A stretch of 64,000 nt of DNA from Spirochaetota bacterium. GTDB taxonomy: Bacteria > Spirochaetota > UBA4802 > UBA5550. The notes beneath the pieces were generated by a model. The model was not told the DNA's origin. It saw only the letters and a program-made list of their open reading frames with translations, and did no database searches. The position numbers and the translations under genes were made by a program. Shown one piece after another: positions 16,501 to 24,745 of the stretch (within the stretch, counting starts at the first letter, position 1; every line of letters begins with the position of its first letter). Where the stretch lies: contig QKCL01000026.1 of NCBI GenBank assembly GCA_003246895.1, positions 1 through 64,000 of the forward strand, in the 5' to 3' direction.

Positions 16501-17230
16501 AATGTTCCCTGAAATAAGCATTGCCGCAGTTTCGCTTCTTTATAATGCAGGAATAAGGGTAGTAATTCCACCTGAATTTTTATGCTGCGGATATCCGCTT
16601 TTAGCAAACGGTAAAGTTAAAGAAGCATACTCAAAAAGCTATGAAAACAGGGTTATTTTCCACAGAATGGCCGATATTTGCAGCTATATGGACATAAAAG
16701 ACGTTGTTATTTCCTGTGGAACCTGCCATGAAATGCTGAAAACATACCAACTTGAAAACATTTTTTCCGGTTCAAAACTTATCGATGTCAATGAATTTGT
16801 TTCAAGGGAAAAACTCTATAAGAAAAAGACTACTGACCAGATTCTCTACCATGAACCCTGCCACAGCCCGATGAAATCGATTGGTACAGAAAATACTTTT
16901 AAAAGCATTCTGGGGGTCAGCCCGGTTTTAATACCAAACTGCTGCGGAGAGGGGGGCACAATGTCTCTTTCAACTCCGGATATTTCAAATTCACTTCGAA
17001 AAAGAAAATCGGATAATATTCTGAATATTACTGGAAAGAAAACAGAATATAAGATTATCACTACATGTCCCAGTTGTGTGCAGGGGTTATCCCGTATAAA
17101 TGGAAAACTCTCCGTTAAAGGAGAAGCTTTAGCCGTACATCTTGCTGAAATCTTCCTTGGCAAACACTGGAAGAAAAAATTTCTTCAGGATGTTGTTAAA
17201 AATGATGGAATTGAAAGAATAATTCTTTAA
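13508..17230 (+). CDS. Large FAD-linked oxidase / 4Fe-4S / CCG-domain fusion (DUF3683 type)
   Basis: The 1240-residue enzyme is a GlcD-GlcF-like fusion. Order: N-terminal DUF3683-like region (about 1-130, REIPYNYTSF, GDIFVIDRNPY); FAD_binding_4 domain with RGGGTGLTGG (194-203); FAD-oxidase C-terminal domain with HMHAGDGNIH and GEHGIGLTK; two 4Fe-4S motifs, CVRCGRCKEVC (about 793) and CTMCHNCYTPCP (about 855); and two CCG cysteine-rich modules, FPGCGSERMFP (about 990), CCGYP, CGTCHE, HEPCHSP and CCGEGG (about 1144). Such proteins oxidise 2-hydroxy acids (D-lactate or glycolate) and pass electrons to a membrane carrier through the heterodisulfide-reductase-like module. No membrane helix is seen, so a quinone or partner protein is needed. 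It is a single-gene transcription unit. Confidence 0.9.
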   Translation: MKKSFEFREIPYNYTSFSDKEIILKYFDIETWEHLNRLRNQRITGRSAKLIFEIIGDIFVIDRNPYIFNDFLENKKKQGRLKKLHKVRFNSILQKAEDDKQIVALVEKFKKADHDFFKKFSREKRKRAKIFHVLSQFIAKERICFSAYEKVAHVTDATDWRVEFPEVVVYPESIDEIKKLIHAAKNLKLKIIPRGGGTGLTGGAVPVFPNTMVINTEKLRNISEIMSVDIDGKQIPIVETESGVITESVTKYCRSKGYIFATDPTSAWASTIGGNISENAGGNKCVMWGTTIDNLYSFQIVNSKSELIEVRRNNHPYRKIEEDDTVIFDIFLISKKKHEKLLNTITLSGLDIRKKGVGKDITNKALRGVPGIQKEGGDGIIVSAKFVLYKPFKIKQTICLEFFGTNLINASKAIVKIKEAFINKNKKDAYLTALEHFDEKYVQAINYRNKSDRSEYPKAVILIDVESNSQKHIEAASKKILQIVKPFNTEGFIADSEEKREQFWKDRKNLGAIARHTNAFKLNEDIVIPVESLPDFADYIDKLNLEKEIENNCYIIDGIVDYFNNCDTNGYNQFFSSKVKSFSASIEAIKADLISYLANMDRKAKDVAGMKVRSSSKTVFELLRDGQLAYSIDESILSKFCKNFHGYDEVIKEVNEIIEERKTKKLIIATHMHAGDGNIHVNIPVHSNDYRMMQEADETAGRIMQETTDTFNGVISGEHGIGLTKLKFIDEKILDEYSEYKRLADPDNLFNPGKLTKDFPHSKIYTPSLNLLELEAFILEVSDMKNVTKSIASCVRCGRCKEVCNTHHPDSTMFYSPRNKILAVTLITEAVLYDAQTTNNLSFRNFNMLREISNHCTMCHNCYTPCPVDIDFGVVSLAIRKLLFERKRSEKKMITNMTLFYLKRKGYYTNKMFRIALLNIAYSMQRFGVLANKPVSNITKKIFPKINGILQSKLPKTGKPSLREYLGLKGSNTFFAFQKPGVKIKKSVVYFPGCGSERMFPEISIAAVSLLYNAGIRVVIPPEFLCCGYPLLANGKVKEAYSKSYENRVIFHRMADICSYMDIKDVVISCGTCHEMLKTYQLENIFSGSKLIDVNEFVSREKLYKKKTTDQILYHEPCHSPMKSIGTENTFKSILGVSPVLIPNCCGEGGTMSLSTPDISNSLRKRKSDNILNITGKKTEYKIITTCPSCVQGLSRINGKLSVKGEALAVHLAEIFLGKHWKKKFLQDVVKNDGIERIIL

Positions 17231-17281
17231 AAAAATAATAAAGTGCCGAAAATATTAACATATTTTACAAAAGGTTTGGTT

Positions 17282-17887
17282 ATGCACAGGTTACTTTTAA
17301 CTTTTTTACTTATTCCTGTAATGCTCTTTGCCCAGGATAAAGTTGATACAAACAAGAAAAATGAATCAAATTTTCCAGTACATTCTGTTAGAACCGATCT
17401 GTTTAAAATAAAACAATTGAGTTTTAACAAAACCATTCCTTCTGATAGTGGTGAAATTCTTGAAGTCGAAATCATTCTTGAGAATCTGGTAGATGATCCA
17501 ATGGATCTTTATGTATTTACAATAGCTTCATACGAAAATAGCTATATACCAAAATCAAGTTTTGAAAGACCCTCAAAGGAAGACAAAAATCCAATCAAAC
17601 TTTTGGTTCCATTTCCTAATAATATTAAAAACTTCGAATATGATCATGGTCAGTTTGGAGAAAAAAAGCCGTCCTATATCAAGTACCCAAAGGATTATAA
17701 AGCAGGCGTAAATCCTGATACAGGAAAACCATATCTCCTAAATGAAAAACTTATAATCAGAACAACTCATCTTACAAAGTATCTGAAAAAATTTAATTTT
17801 TTCAATGAAATGACTGTTCTTATTTTCGACAAGGATGGCAAACTACTTTTCAGGCAGCAGTATCATTTAAATAAAGTCAAGCGTTGA
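17282..17887 (+). CDS. Secreted protein of unknown function
   Basis: The start is set at 17282 (MHRLLLTF) because AAAAGG precedes it and it begins a clear signal peptide (to about LFAQD, residue 18); an upstream ATG at 17243 adds only 13 charged residues. The mature 180-residue product has an immunoglobulin-like strand pattern (LEVEIILENLVDDPMDLYVF and paired strands) resembling a periplasmic beta-sandwich, but no known family is recognised. It follows the large oxidoreductase by about 50 bases and overlaps the convergent deoxyribosyltransferase gene by 11 bases. Confidence 0.7.
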   Translation: MHRLLLTFLLIPVMLFAQDKVDTNKKNESNFPVHSVRTDLFKIKQLSFNKTIPSDSGEILEVEIILENLVDDPMDLYVFTIASYENSYIPKSSFERPSKEDKNPIKLLVPFPNNIKNFEYDHGQFGEKKPSYIKYPKDYKAGVNPDTGKPYLLNEKLIIRTTHLTKYLKKFNFFNEMTVLIFDKDGKLLFRQQYHLNKVKR

Positions 17888-18365
17888 AAATACGTTTAAA
17901 CTCATCAATTAACTCATTAAGGCTGCAAACTATTGTTCCTCCTGATTTACGGATAAAATACTCTACCTGAAGATTTACAGTTGCTCCTTCGTTATCTCCG
18001 GTATGTCTGAAATCACTCCGGTATGCAGTTATTTTCTTCCCCAACGCAAATGCATATCCAATTTCGGCAGAGGTTCCGCTGTCTACATCACTCCCATCAA
18101 GTACAGCAAAAAGGGCGTCGCATTCGTTTATGCCATTAATATTATTTTCAGCAATTAAAGAATTCATCTCCTTAAGCGCCTGAAGTCTTTTTACTATATC
18201 CTTTATTTTAAAAATATTCTTAATCATAACCGGATCCGTCAAAGACCATGGATCAATCATTACCAAACCCGCCTTAATAAATAAAGGTTTAATTTCTTTT
18301 TCAAGATAGAGCCTTCCGGATTCGGAAAAACCAAGAGGTGAAGCGCAATATACCTTTTTTTTCAT
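17877..18365 (-). CDS. Nucleoside 2-deoxyribosyltransferase-like protein
   Basis: The 162-residue protein begins KKKVYCASPLGFS, matching the N-terminal strand-loop of the nucleoside 2-deoxyribosyltransferase family, and carries the conserved acidic motif ECDALFAVLDGSDVDSGTSAEIGYAFALGKKI (positions about 88-120), in which the Glu after GTSA is the family's catalytic acid. Members transfer deoxyribose between bases for nucleotide salvage, or cleave CMP-like nucleotides. Its start at 18365 abuts a 97-base region divergent from the next gene. The substrate is not determined. Confidence 0.85.
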   Translation of the reverse strand: MKKKVYCASPLGFSESGRLYLEKEIKPLFIKAGLVMIDPWSLTDPVMIKNIFKIKDIVKRLQALKEMNSLIAENNINGINECDALFAVLDGSDVDSGTSAEIGYAFALGKKITAYRSDFRHTGDNEGATVNLQVEYFIRKSGGTIVCSLNELIDEFKRIFNA

Positions 18366-18396
18366 AATTCATTTCCAGAGGTTGTTTAAAAAATAA

Positions 18397-18426
18397 TTGA
18401 CTCAGCTAAAATTTAAATAATATAGT
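18397..18426 (+). promoter_or_regulatory. Candidate promoter for the 18463 gene
   Basis: TTGACT at 18397-18402 and TATAGT at 18421-18426 are separated by 18 bases, about 40 bases before the ATG, in the divergent region between two genes. Confidence 0.4.
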
Positions 18427-18462
18427 TATCAAGCTATTTATTTTTTATGTTGGAGCAACTCT

Positions 18463-19131
18463 ATGAAATACAGCATGGTAAAACAGTTTTCCAATGCTTC
18501 TGTTGATAATCTTTTTAAATTTTTCTTTAAAATTGTGGACCTTGGAAAAATATTCATAGAGTTATTCTGGGGTATTTTTGATATCTTCGCTGCATTTTAT
18601 CTTATTTTCTTTAACATATTCATGTACTTCTATTACCTGTTTCTTTTCGCACTTGACCGTGGATCGGAAACTTCCGGACCTACTTCTTACAGAATCAGAA
18701 AATCTTCAGGATTAATCAGATCAAAAATTCCAAAAGTTACAATTAGTTCCGGACCTAATCCTATACCTGCAATGTACAGGGTAAAAGAAGCGACAGCCAG
18801 TGCCATTACAAAAGTTGCGGAAACAACTGTTGAAGTTACTCAGACCACATTATCACCTGTCACTTCAAAGAAAAGTGGAGCAAAGAAATCCATCATAAGG
18901 CCTGTTTTTGAATTTATTGGAGATATTTTAATAACAATAAAAAACATGATATTTAAACCATTCACTTTACTGGCTTCTTTCTTTTCCGAGAGACTTAAAC
19001 CTGTTAAAGATGGAAGCAGTTCTTCTGAGTCAGGAACATCATATTCTACAAAAAATTCAGGTTCCAACAGATCTTCCGGAACAAGCCTCATAGATGAATA
19101 TATGAAGGAATATAAAAAGGGAAGGAGATAA
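18463..19131 (+). CDS. Membrane protein with Ser-rich cytoplasmic or periplasmic tail, unknown
   Basis: The 222-residue protein has a very hydrophobic N-terminal hairpin (about 25-65, rich in Phe, Ile and Tyr), then a long Ser/Thr/Lys-rich region with low complexity (about 70-222; stretches such as SSSSESGTSYS and GSNRSSGTS). No family is recognised. The tail repeats short blocks of Thr and Ser, so it may be disordered. GGAG precedes the start. It stands alone between its own candidate promoter and a strong terminator. Confidence 0.55.
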   Translation: MKYSMVKQFSNASVDNLFKFFFKIVDLGKIFIELFWGIFDIFAAFYLIFFNIFMYFYYLFLFALDRGSETSGPTSYRIRKSSGLIRSKIPKVTISSGPNPIPAMYRVKEATASAITKVAETTVEVTQTTLSPVTSKKSGAKKSIIRPVFEFIGDILITIKNMIFKPFTLLASFFSERLKPVKDGSSSSESGTSYSTKNSGSNRSSGTSLIDEYMKEYKKGRR

Positions 19132-19160
19132 TAATTCATATCTCCTTCAACATGATTAAA

Positions 19161-19188
19161 GAAAAAGAGGCCTCAAGCCTCTTTTTTT
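19161..19188. terminator. Bidirectional Rho-independent terminator
   Basis: An 8-bp stem, AAAGAGGC with GCCTCTTT around CTCAA, is followed by a T-run (19182-19188) on the plus strand. It also has an A-run on its left (19162-19166), which gives a T-run on the minus strand. It serves the gene ending at 19131 and the minus-strand gene ending at 19187. Confidence 0.85.
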
Positions 19189-20473
19189 AGTGTTTAAATG
19201 CTCTGTGTCCAGTGTACATCATTGTCACTTTCGGTTCCGCCTCATTACATGCAACAATTGATTCAAAATCTCTGATAGATCCGCCTGGTTGAAGAATAGC
19301 GGTAATTCCCTGTTCAATAATTGTGTCTACACCATCTCTAAATGGGAAAAACGCATCCGATATGGCAGTAGCGCCTTTAAGTCCGGCCATGTTTTCATTC
19401 GTAATTTCATCAATTTCAATTATTTCACTTTCTGAACGCTCACCTTTTTTAACTGCCAATTCCAGTTCTTTAAAAGAAATCCCGTATTTATCAAAACATA
19501 TCAGGTCTGAATACTTTGTATAAGCCTTATAAATAGCAATTTCAGCTACACCTACTCTGTCCTGTTCACCTGTACCGATTCCAACAGTAACACCATCTTT
19601 GACATATATAACTGAATTTGATGTTACACCCTGTTCAACATACCAACCGAAAAGCATATCCTCATATTCCTTTTCTGTAGGCATTCTGTCAATTGAATAT
19701 GATGTTCCTTTATATTCACAGGTTGCCTTTATGAAATCCTCTTTCGATTTTATTGATGTTGTTGAAGACTGCTGAATAATAAACCCTCCGTCTATAAGCG
19801 ATTTAAATTCGGGGAAAACTCTGTCCTTAAACTGAACCAGTCTGTCTATTCTTGGAATTTTTACTATTCTGAGATTTTTCTTGGCCTTCAATATCTCCAC
19901 AGCACTGCCATCATAATCCGGAGCTACGACAACTTCAAGATACTGATGACTGATAAGCTCTGCAGTTTCCCTGTCGCAGACCCTGTTAAGAGCAACACAT
20001 CCTCCAAAAGCGGCAATTCGGTCTGCCCTTAATGATTTGCTGAAAGCATCTGAAATACTATCTGCAACGGCCACACCGCATGGATTATTATGTTTTACAA
20101 TAACCGAAGCAGGCTTATCCATGAGATATTTAAGGATATTCAATGAATTATCAATATCGGTTAAATTAATCTTTCCAGGATGCTTTCCGAACTGAATAAG
20201 CATGGATTCATCGAGTCCGCTCACAAGAGAATTGCCGGGCTCAAGAAACTGGCATCCCCCCAACTGAAGATTACCATTAATAAGTTCATACAGTGCAGCC
20301 TCTTGACCAGGATTTTCTCCATATCTCAATCCCTTCTCAATTACTTCTCCTGAATCATCAATCTTCCAGAGTCTTTTTCTGTAAACCAGCTTCTGATCAC
20401 CAAATGAAATTGTAATATCATTCGGAAAATGATCATCAAGTACTGTCTTATATGCTTTCTTTAAATCTTTCAT
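19187..20473 (-). CDS. purH: AICAR transformylase (PurH C-terminal half only)
   Basis: Transfers a formyl group from 10-formyl-THF to AICAR, the penultimate step of purine synthesis. The 428 residues contain only the AICARFT part: RYGENPGQ, the catalytic Lys-His of VKHNNPCGVAV, FGGCVALN, SDAFFPFRDGVD, QPGGSIRD and the terminal TGHRAFKH. The usual N-terminal MGS-like IMP cyclohydrolase domain is absent, so cyclohydrolase activity must come from another protein. I place the start at 20473 (MKDLKK), where GGAG lies 6 bases upstream; an ATG four codons earlier has no ribosome site. It is the last gene of a minus-strand group and ends before a bidirectional terminator. Confidence 0.9.
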   Translation of the reverse strand: MKDLKKAYKTVLDDHFPNDITISFGDQKLVYRKRLWKIDDSGEVIEKGLRYGENPGQEAALYELINGNLQLGGCQFLEPGNSLVSGLDESMLIQFGKHPGKINLTDIDNSLNILKYLMDKPASVIVKHNNPCGVAVADSISDAFSKSLRADRIAAFGGCVALNRVCDRETAELISHQYLEVVVAPDYDGSAVEILKAKKNLRIVKIPRIDRLVQFKDRVFPEFKSLIDGGFIIQQSSTTSIKSKEDFIKATCEYKGTSYSIDRMPTEKEYEDMLFGWYVEQGVTSNSVIYVKDGVTVGIGTGEQDRVGVAEIAIYKAYTKYSDLICFDKYGISFKELELAVKKGERSESEIIEIDEITNENMAGLKGATAISDAFFPFRDGVDTIIEQGITAILQPGGSIRDFESIVACNEAEPKVTMMYTGHRAFKH

Positions 20474-20489
20474 TTCATTCTCCATGCTG

Positions 20490-20915
20490 TTATTTGATAA
20501 TTGTTGATCCGTCCATATAAATTATATCGATTATATAGATACTGTGTTTTGTATCAACTGATGTATGGCCTATAAATTGTCCCTTAAATTCAAAAAATGA
20601 ATTTTCAGTTAATAAATCAATAGTATTTTTGTTATTAAGATAAATGTGGTAAATAAATTTTATTTTACCAAACCCAGACTGTTCAACAGTAATTCTGTAC
20701 TTTCTTTTTAAATATTCCTTTTCAATTACTGATTTAATATTTCCTCTTGCGATTACAATCTTATCCTGAAGTTTATCCAGATATTCAGATTTCTTTAAAT
20801 CATGTAATGTATAAAATTCCCTAAAAAACCTGGTATCAATTACCAGTTCATCTGATGAATAAATATTAGTGTTAAAACAGAGGAGAATTATGCTAATTAA
20901 ATATTTCAACTTCAT
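20490..20915 (-). CDS. Secreted protein of unknown function
   Basis: The product starts as MKLKYLISIILLC, a signal peptide ending near residue 20, and continues as a 120-residue mature protein with several short beta strands. A start at 20915 is preferred because GGGAT precedes it; upstream in-frame codons lie inside the end of the HtrA gene. It overlaps the 3' end of the HtrA gene by about 23 bases, so co-translation is likely. The fold and function are unknown; context suggests an envelope role. Confidence 0.55.
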   Translation of the reverse strand: MKLKYLISIILLCFNTNIYSSDELVIDTRFFREFYTLHDLKKSEYLDKLQDKIVIARGNIKSVIEKEYLKRKYRITVEQSGFGKIKFIYHIYLNNKNTIDLLTENSFFEFKGQFIGHTSVDTKHSIYIIDIIYMDGSTIIK

Positions 20916-22170
20916 AGATCCCTGACTCTCTCTGAAATTCAATTTTTAGTGTTTTTGACTGCATTTTACTGAGCATTTCAACAAAATACTCCAGATTTAA
21001 AATTCTGTACCCATTAATTGAGAGGATTTGATCTCCCCTTTTTAGCTGATTAAATCTGCTTCTGGGAGAGACATATGTCATAATAACGCCTGAACCATCC
21101 GAATTTTCATCACCTTCAATTCCATATTTTTCAAAAATATAATTCATTCCCTTCTTTAATTTAAAATAGTCTGATTTTTCCCTCATAATACAGGATGCTT
21201 TTCTAAGCCGCCCGTTCCTGGACACTGTAATTTCAATTCTTGAATTAATTCTTTTACTGCCTACTATTCTGACAAGAGCTCCGAGACTGCGTACTCCGGT
21301 ACCGTCTATTTCCCTGACAATATCTCCTGCAATTATACCCATCTGTTCTGAAGGAGAATTTTTTAACACAGAAATAATTTCAATATATCTATCGGAATTT
21401 CCCTTCCCCGGAGCCTTTTCTGCGGCAATAAACCCAAGCCAGCCCCGTTTTACACGGCCGCAACTGATAAGATCTGAGCAAACCCTCTTTACAATATTTG
21501 ACGGAATAGAAAAACTTATCCCCTGGAACCCGCCGGATTCAGTGCGGATTGCTGTATTTATTCCTACCATTTCTCCATAGAGGTTTACAAGGGGGCCTCC
21601 CGAATTTCCTGGATTAATGGACACATCCGTCTGAATAAAATCCTCTATATCGGTAAAACCTATATTGTCGCGCCCTTTAGAAGAAACAATTCCTGCAGTG
21701 ATTGATTGCTTCAAGCCGTAAGGATTCCCCACAGCAATAACCCACTCCCCTTCGACGAGAAGGCCTGAATCAGCCACCTTGATGGGATGCAATTTTACCC
21801 TGTCAGTAAAAATTTTAATAACAGCAAGATCTGTCTTTGAGTCTGAAATATAATATCTGTTATTAAATAACTTCTGTATATCATATCTATTGCCATTAAA
21901 ATCAATTACCTGAAAATAGTTACTCCCCTTTACAAGATGATTATTTGTAACTATAAAACCATCGGATGAAATAATAGTGCCTGTTCCATACGCATTCTTG
22001 ACGAGCATTGTGTTTCCATTGTGAATTTTCTTTGTATAGGCTATAATATTTACAACAGATGGTTTTACTTTTTCAGACGCGTCTATAAAGTATCTGTTAA
22101 AATCATATGGGCTTGCTGCCAGTGATAGGTAAGAAAAAAACAAAAACAATATTGAGTATATTGTTTTCAT
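20893..22170 (-). CDS. HtrA/DegP-family periplasmic serine protease
   Basis: The signal peptide (about 1-18) targets the periplasm. The trypsin-like domain carries the triad His78 (TNNHLV), Asp114 (SKTDLAV) and Ser190 (NPGNSGGPL), so it should be active. Two PDZ domains follow (about 245-330 and 345-425), with KGMNYIFEKYGIEG between them. The 425 residues match HtrA/DegQ. These enzymes degrade misfolded envelope proteins and can act as chaperones. The start follows the minus-strand amidase gene directly, so it is co-transcribed with it in an envelope-maintenance operon. Confidence 0.93.
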   Translation of the reverse strand: MKTIYSILFLFFSYLSLAASPYDFNRYFIDASEKVKPSVVNIIAYTKKIHNGNTMLVKNAYGTGTIISSDGFIVTNNHLVKGSNYFQVIDFNGNRYDIQKLFNNRYYISDSKTDLAVIKIFTDRVKLHPIKVADSGLLVEGEWVIAVGNPYGLKQSITAGIVSSKGRDNIGFTDIEDFIQTDVSINPGNSGGPLVNLYGEMVGINTAIRTESGGFQGISFSIPSNIVKRVCSDLISCGRVKRGWLGFIAAEKAPGKGNSDRYIEIISVLKNSPSEQMGIIAGDIVREIDGTGVRSLGALVRIVGSKRINSRIEITVSRNGRLRKASCIMREKSDYFKLKKGMNYIFEKYGIEGDENSDGSGVIMTYVSPRSRFNQLKRGDQILSINGYRILNLEYFVEMLSKMQSKTLKIEFQRESGIYEVEIFN

Positions 22171-23514
22171 TTATTCTACTACCATATCAAAATAAGTCTT
22201 TTCATTATCTATTTTATATTTTTCAAAATCGATTGCCTTTCCGGAAGGCCTTATTATTTTACTGGATTTAACATCCTTCAATCCGGCAAGAAGAGAATAA
22301 ATACCAACTGCAATTCCCTCTGCAACCTCATCATGTTTTTTTGCCAGAACCTGCTTGTCCCATTTCCTATTAAAATATCCAATCTCAATATATGCGCTTA
22401 TAGCATTAACCAGTAGCGGTACAGACCACACTGAAACAAATGGCTTACCTGCCACCTTGTCGCTTTTTTTATAACCTTTTTTAGCAAGAGATGTAAGTAT
22501 GTATTTTATTATTTCATTTGATGCATATAAATTATCACCACCAAAATTTTGAAAACTACTGCCTCTTCTAAACTCTTCATATTTTGATCTTTCTCTTTCC
22601 CAGTATTTCCCTGATATTTTGCATGTTTTGTAATCAGCATATTGAGAACCTGATTTATGTTCCATTGCTTTCTCATACCACTTGCCTTTATCCGCATACT
22701 TCCATGAAACCATGTTGTATCTGTAACCTTTAAAATTTCCTGAATCTGAAGAATAATTTTTTTTCAGCCCAAAACCGGTAAAATACAACGCCACATCCTC
22801 ATAAAAAGCTCTTTTTTTAGACACACCCTTTCTACCTTGAAACCAGCACTCAAGCCTGCCATAAGAAACAGGAGATATAAACTTACCCTTTTTCATATTA
22901 TTCAAGCCATCTTCCATAATTTTATAGGGAGGAGCAATTACTGCATTCATTCCTTTATAGTCAGGAGGAGCAGTTTCTGCATTATGGATTGAGACAACAA
23001 TGTGAGGCTTAAATTCATTTATTTTGGAAATTCGTCCCTTAATCATGGCACCTTTACCATCAGGGTAATCATATAGTCTGAAAGGAGCATTGGGGTCATT
23101 CATGGATTTTGCTTCTTTAAAGCCCACGGAGGGGCCACGGCTTAATTTTGTTTCAATGATTATCTTTTTATGCTCTCCCGATGAATACTTATCCAGAATT
23201 TTTTTAAACTTTGAAAAATCACCATTTTCCGAACAGTATGATAACAGCTTTTCAACCCTCTTTGCTATACTGTAAGTGAGTTCCCTTTCATAAAGACGCC
23301 TGTAATTTGCACCCTCAGCAAAGTATGACAGATAATTACCGGACAATCTATCATATCTGTCTCCATGTTTTTTTTTATCCTTGCTGAATACGCCACCATG
23401 ACCTGGATCAATTACTACCCTGTATGCAGAAAAACAATCACGCTGAACCTGACTTAGAGGCAAAACTGTTATTATGAATATAGTGATTAATGCTATTATT
23501 TTTTTGGTATTCAT
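22171..23514 (-). CDS. N-acetylmuramoyl-L-alanine amidase (Amidase_3-like)
   Basis: A signal peptide (MNTKKIIALITIFIIT...) is followed directly by the metal-site motif VVIDPGHGG. A Glu in the YERELTYSIAKRVEKLL helix and His in VSIHNAE complete the zinc triad. Large insertions lie between these motifs, so at 447 residues it is longer than typical cell-wall amidases. A YIEIGYFNRKWDKQVLAKKHDEVAEGI segment corresponds to the active-site glutamate region. It cleaves the amide bond between muramic acid and peptide. The start at 23514 is chosen because the earlier ATG at 23550 lies inside a terminator hairpin. The HtrA gene begins right after its stop. Confidence 0.85.
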   Translation of the reverse strand: MNTKKIIALITIFIITVLPLSQVQRDCFSAYRVVIDPGHGGVFSKDKKKHGDRYDRLSGNYLSYFAEGANYRRLYERELTYSIAKRVEKLLSYCSENGDFSKFKKILDKYSSGEHKKIIIETKLSRGPSVGFKEAKSMNDPNAPFRLYDYPDGKGAMIKGRISKINEFKPHIVVSIHNAETAPPDYKGMNAVIAPPYKIMEDGLNNMKKGKFISPVSYGRLECWFQGRKGVSKKRAFYEDVALYFTGFGLKKNYSSDSGNFKGYRYNMVSWKYADKGKWYEKAMEHKSGSQYADYKTCKISGKYWERERSKYEEFRRGSSFQNFGGDNLYASNEIIKYILTSLAKKGYKKSDKVAGKPFVSVWSVPLLVNAISAYIEIGYFNRKWDKQVLAKKHDEVAEGIAVGIYSLLAGLKDVKSSKIIRPSGKAIDFEKYKIDNEKTYFDMVVE

Positions 23515-23535
23515 TTTTCTTAGATGATAAATAAT

Positions 23536-23564
23536 AAAAAAGGGATTCATAATTGAATCCCTTT
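23536..23564 (-). terminator. Rho-independent terminator (minus strand)
   Basis: A 9-bp stem, AAGGGATTC with GAATCCCTT around ATAATT (coordinates as read on plus), has an A-run on its left, giving a T-run on the minus strand. It lies after the 23589 gene and before the amidase, so the two are separate units. Confidence 0.75.
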
Positions 23565-23588
23565 ATATATTTGAATAAAGATTTAACA

Positions 23589-24419
23589 CTACTGAGTTTT
23601 TGTTTCGGTTTTTGTGTTGCTTGTATTTGAAGAACTTCCACCCTTCTGGACTTCTTCAAAAATTCTGTTTTTGTTATCAGCTTTGTGAAATTTGAATTTT
23701 TCTTTTATCTGCTTAACTGTATTTCCGTCTTTACCTGCTTCTGAATCCTCAGCATATGCTACTGCCTCAAGAATCTTAATTCCATAAGCCTTGGCAACCC
23801 TGAAATGATAGAGTGTCTGTTCAAAATTTTTCGCCATATACTCATTTTCAGCATCATCCATCTGACCATATGCAATTTTAAGCCTCATCTGATTCTGAAG
23901 AAGCTCTTTAAATTTATTCGGATCCGATCTGGTCTTCTGGTTAAGATGAAGTGCAACAATCTTAGCATGGCATTCATCTAATATTTTTTGTGTATCTTCC
24001 CTGTATTTATCAGACATTTTTTTCATAAGATCTGAAATGGATTTCTGGTTTCTTTCAAACCATACACGGGCAAAAATTATTTTTCTTTTGTAATAAAGCT
24101 CTATCGCTCTTTTATACTCTTCATAGATTTTGTCGTAATCACCCTTCCAGCCATAATCCTTGAAGTTAGTTACAATTACATTTAAAAGATAAATCTGTTC
24201 CAGATTCTGTTTTATGAGTTTACCAGAAACATCATGTGCATGAAATTTTGCTAAATATGAATCATCAGGTTTTTCAGACTGATTAAAGTTTTCATTCATA
24301 TTGTCGCTTCCCTTTGGATTTAGCTCTTTCACTTCCTGTGAGGTAGCAGCTATACTTAAGGAAAAAACGAGTGTTAATGATGCTAAGAGTATCTTTCCGA
24401 CTTTTTCGTTGATAATCAT
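23589..24419 (-). CDS. Secreted, helix-rich protein of unknown function
   Basis: The start at 24419 (MIINEKVGK) is preferred over one 11 codons upstream because AGGAG lies 7 bases before it. A signal peptide runs to about residue 26 (IAATSQEV). The 250-residue mature protein is predicted to be mostly helical, with charged Lys/Glu segments, a region of helices rich in Tyr (about 75-110) and a low-complexity Ser/Thr/Lys tail. I recognise no family. It stands alone, with about 325 bases upstream before the next gene on the plus strand. Confidence 0.65.
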   Translation of the reverse strand: MIINEKVGKILLASLTLVFSLSIAATSQEVKELNPKGSDNMNENFNQSEKPDDSYLAKFHAHDVSGKLIKQNLEQIYLLNVIVTNFKDYGWKGDYDKIYEEYKRAIELYYKRKIIFARVWFERNQKSISDLMKKMSDKYREDTQKILDECHAKIVALHLNQKTRSDPNKFKELLQNQMRLKIAYGQMDDAENEYMAKNFEQTLYHFRVAKAYGIKILEAVAYAEDSEAGKDGNTVKQIKEKFKFHKADNKNRIFEEVQKGGSSSNTSNTKTETKTQ

Positions 24420-24745
24420 TTTATATCTCCTAGATAAAAGATAACAATTCATTAAGTATCCGTACTTAAATATATGTCCTATGTGATTATTTTAAAATAT
24501 CCTTTTATTATAGACAACTTTTTTTTTACTTTTTTCATAAAATTAATATGCATATTTGCATCTTCCAATTCAATTATGTCACGTTACACCACATTCCGCT
24601 CTCTATTAGAACCCGCATCAATCTATATTTTCTAAATTAACACAAAATCATTTAAAATAGGGATTTACAGTAAAATTTCTCCTTGAAAAATACTACAATT
24701 CCTATTCATTGTATTCAGTATTATTTTATTGGAGTTTTTACATAA
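24420..24745. other. Intergenic region between divergent genes
   Basis: This 326-base region separates two divergent starts. It contains an AT-rich core, a TATAAT on the minus strand (plus coordinates 24507-24512, possible -10 for the left gene), long T/A runs near 24519-24535 and the short inverted repeat ATGCA-TATT-TGCAT near 24550. I see no convincing gene, tRNA or riboswitch. Confidence 0.5.

Noticed and set aside
23514-23550. Amidase start at the ATG at 23550
   Set aside because: That ATG is inside a terminator hairpin and lacks a ribosome site; the next ATG at 23514 directly precedes the signal peptide.
24420-24745. A small RNA or tRNA in the longest gene-free stretch
   Set aside because: No cloverleaf, TPsiC-like box or strong terminator-hairpin is visible; only AT-rich promoter-like sequence.
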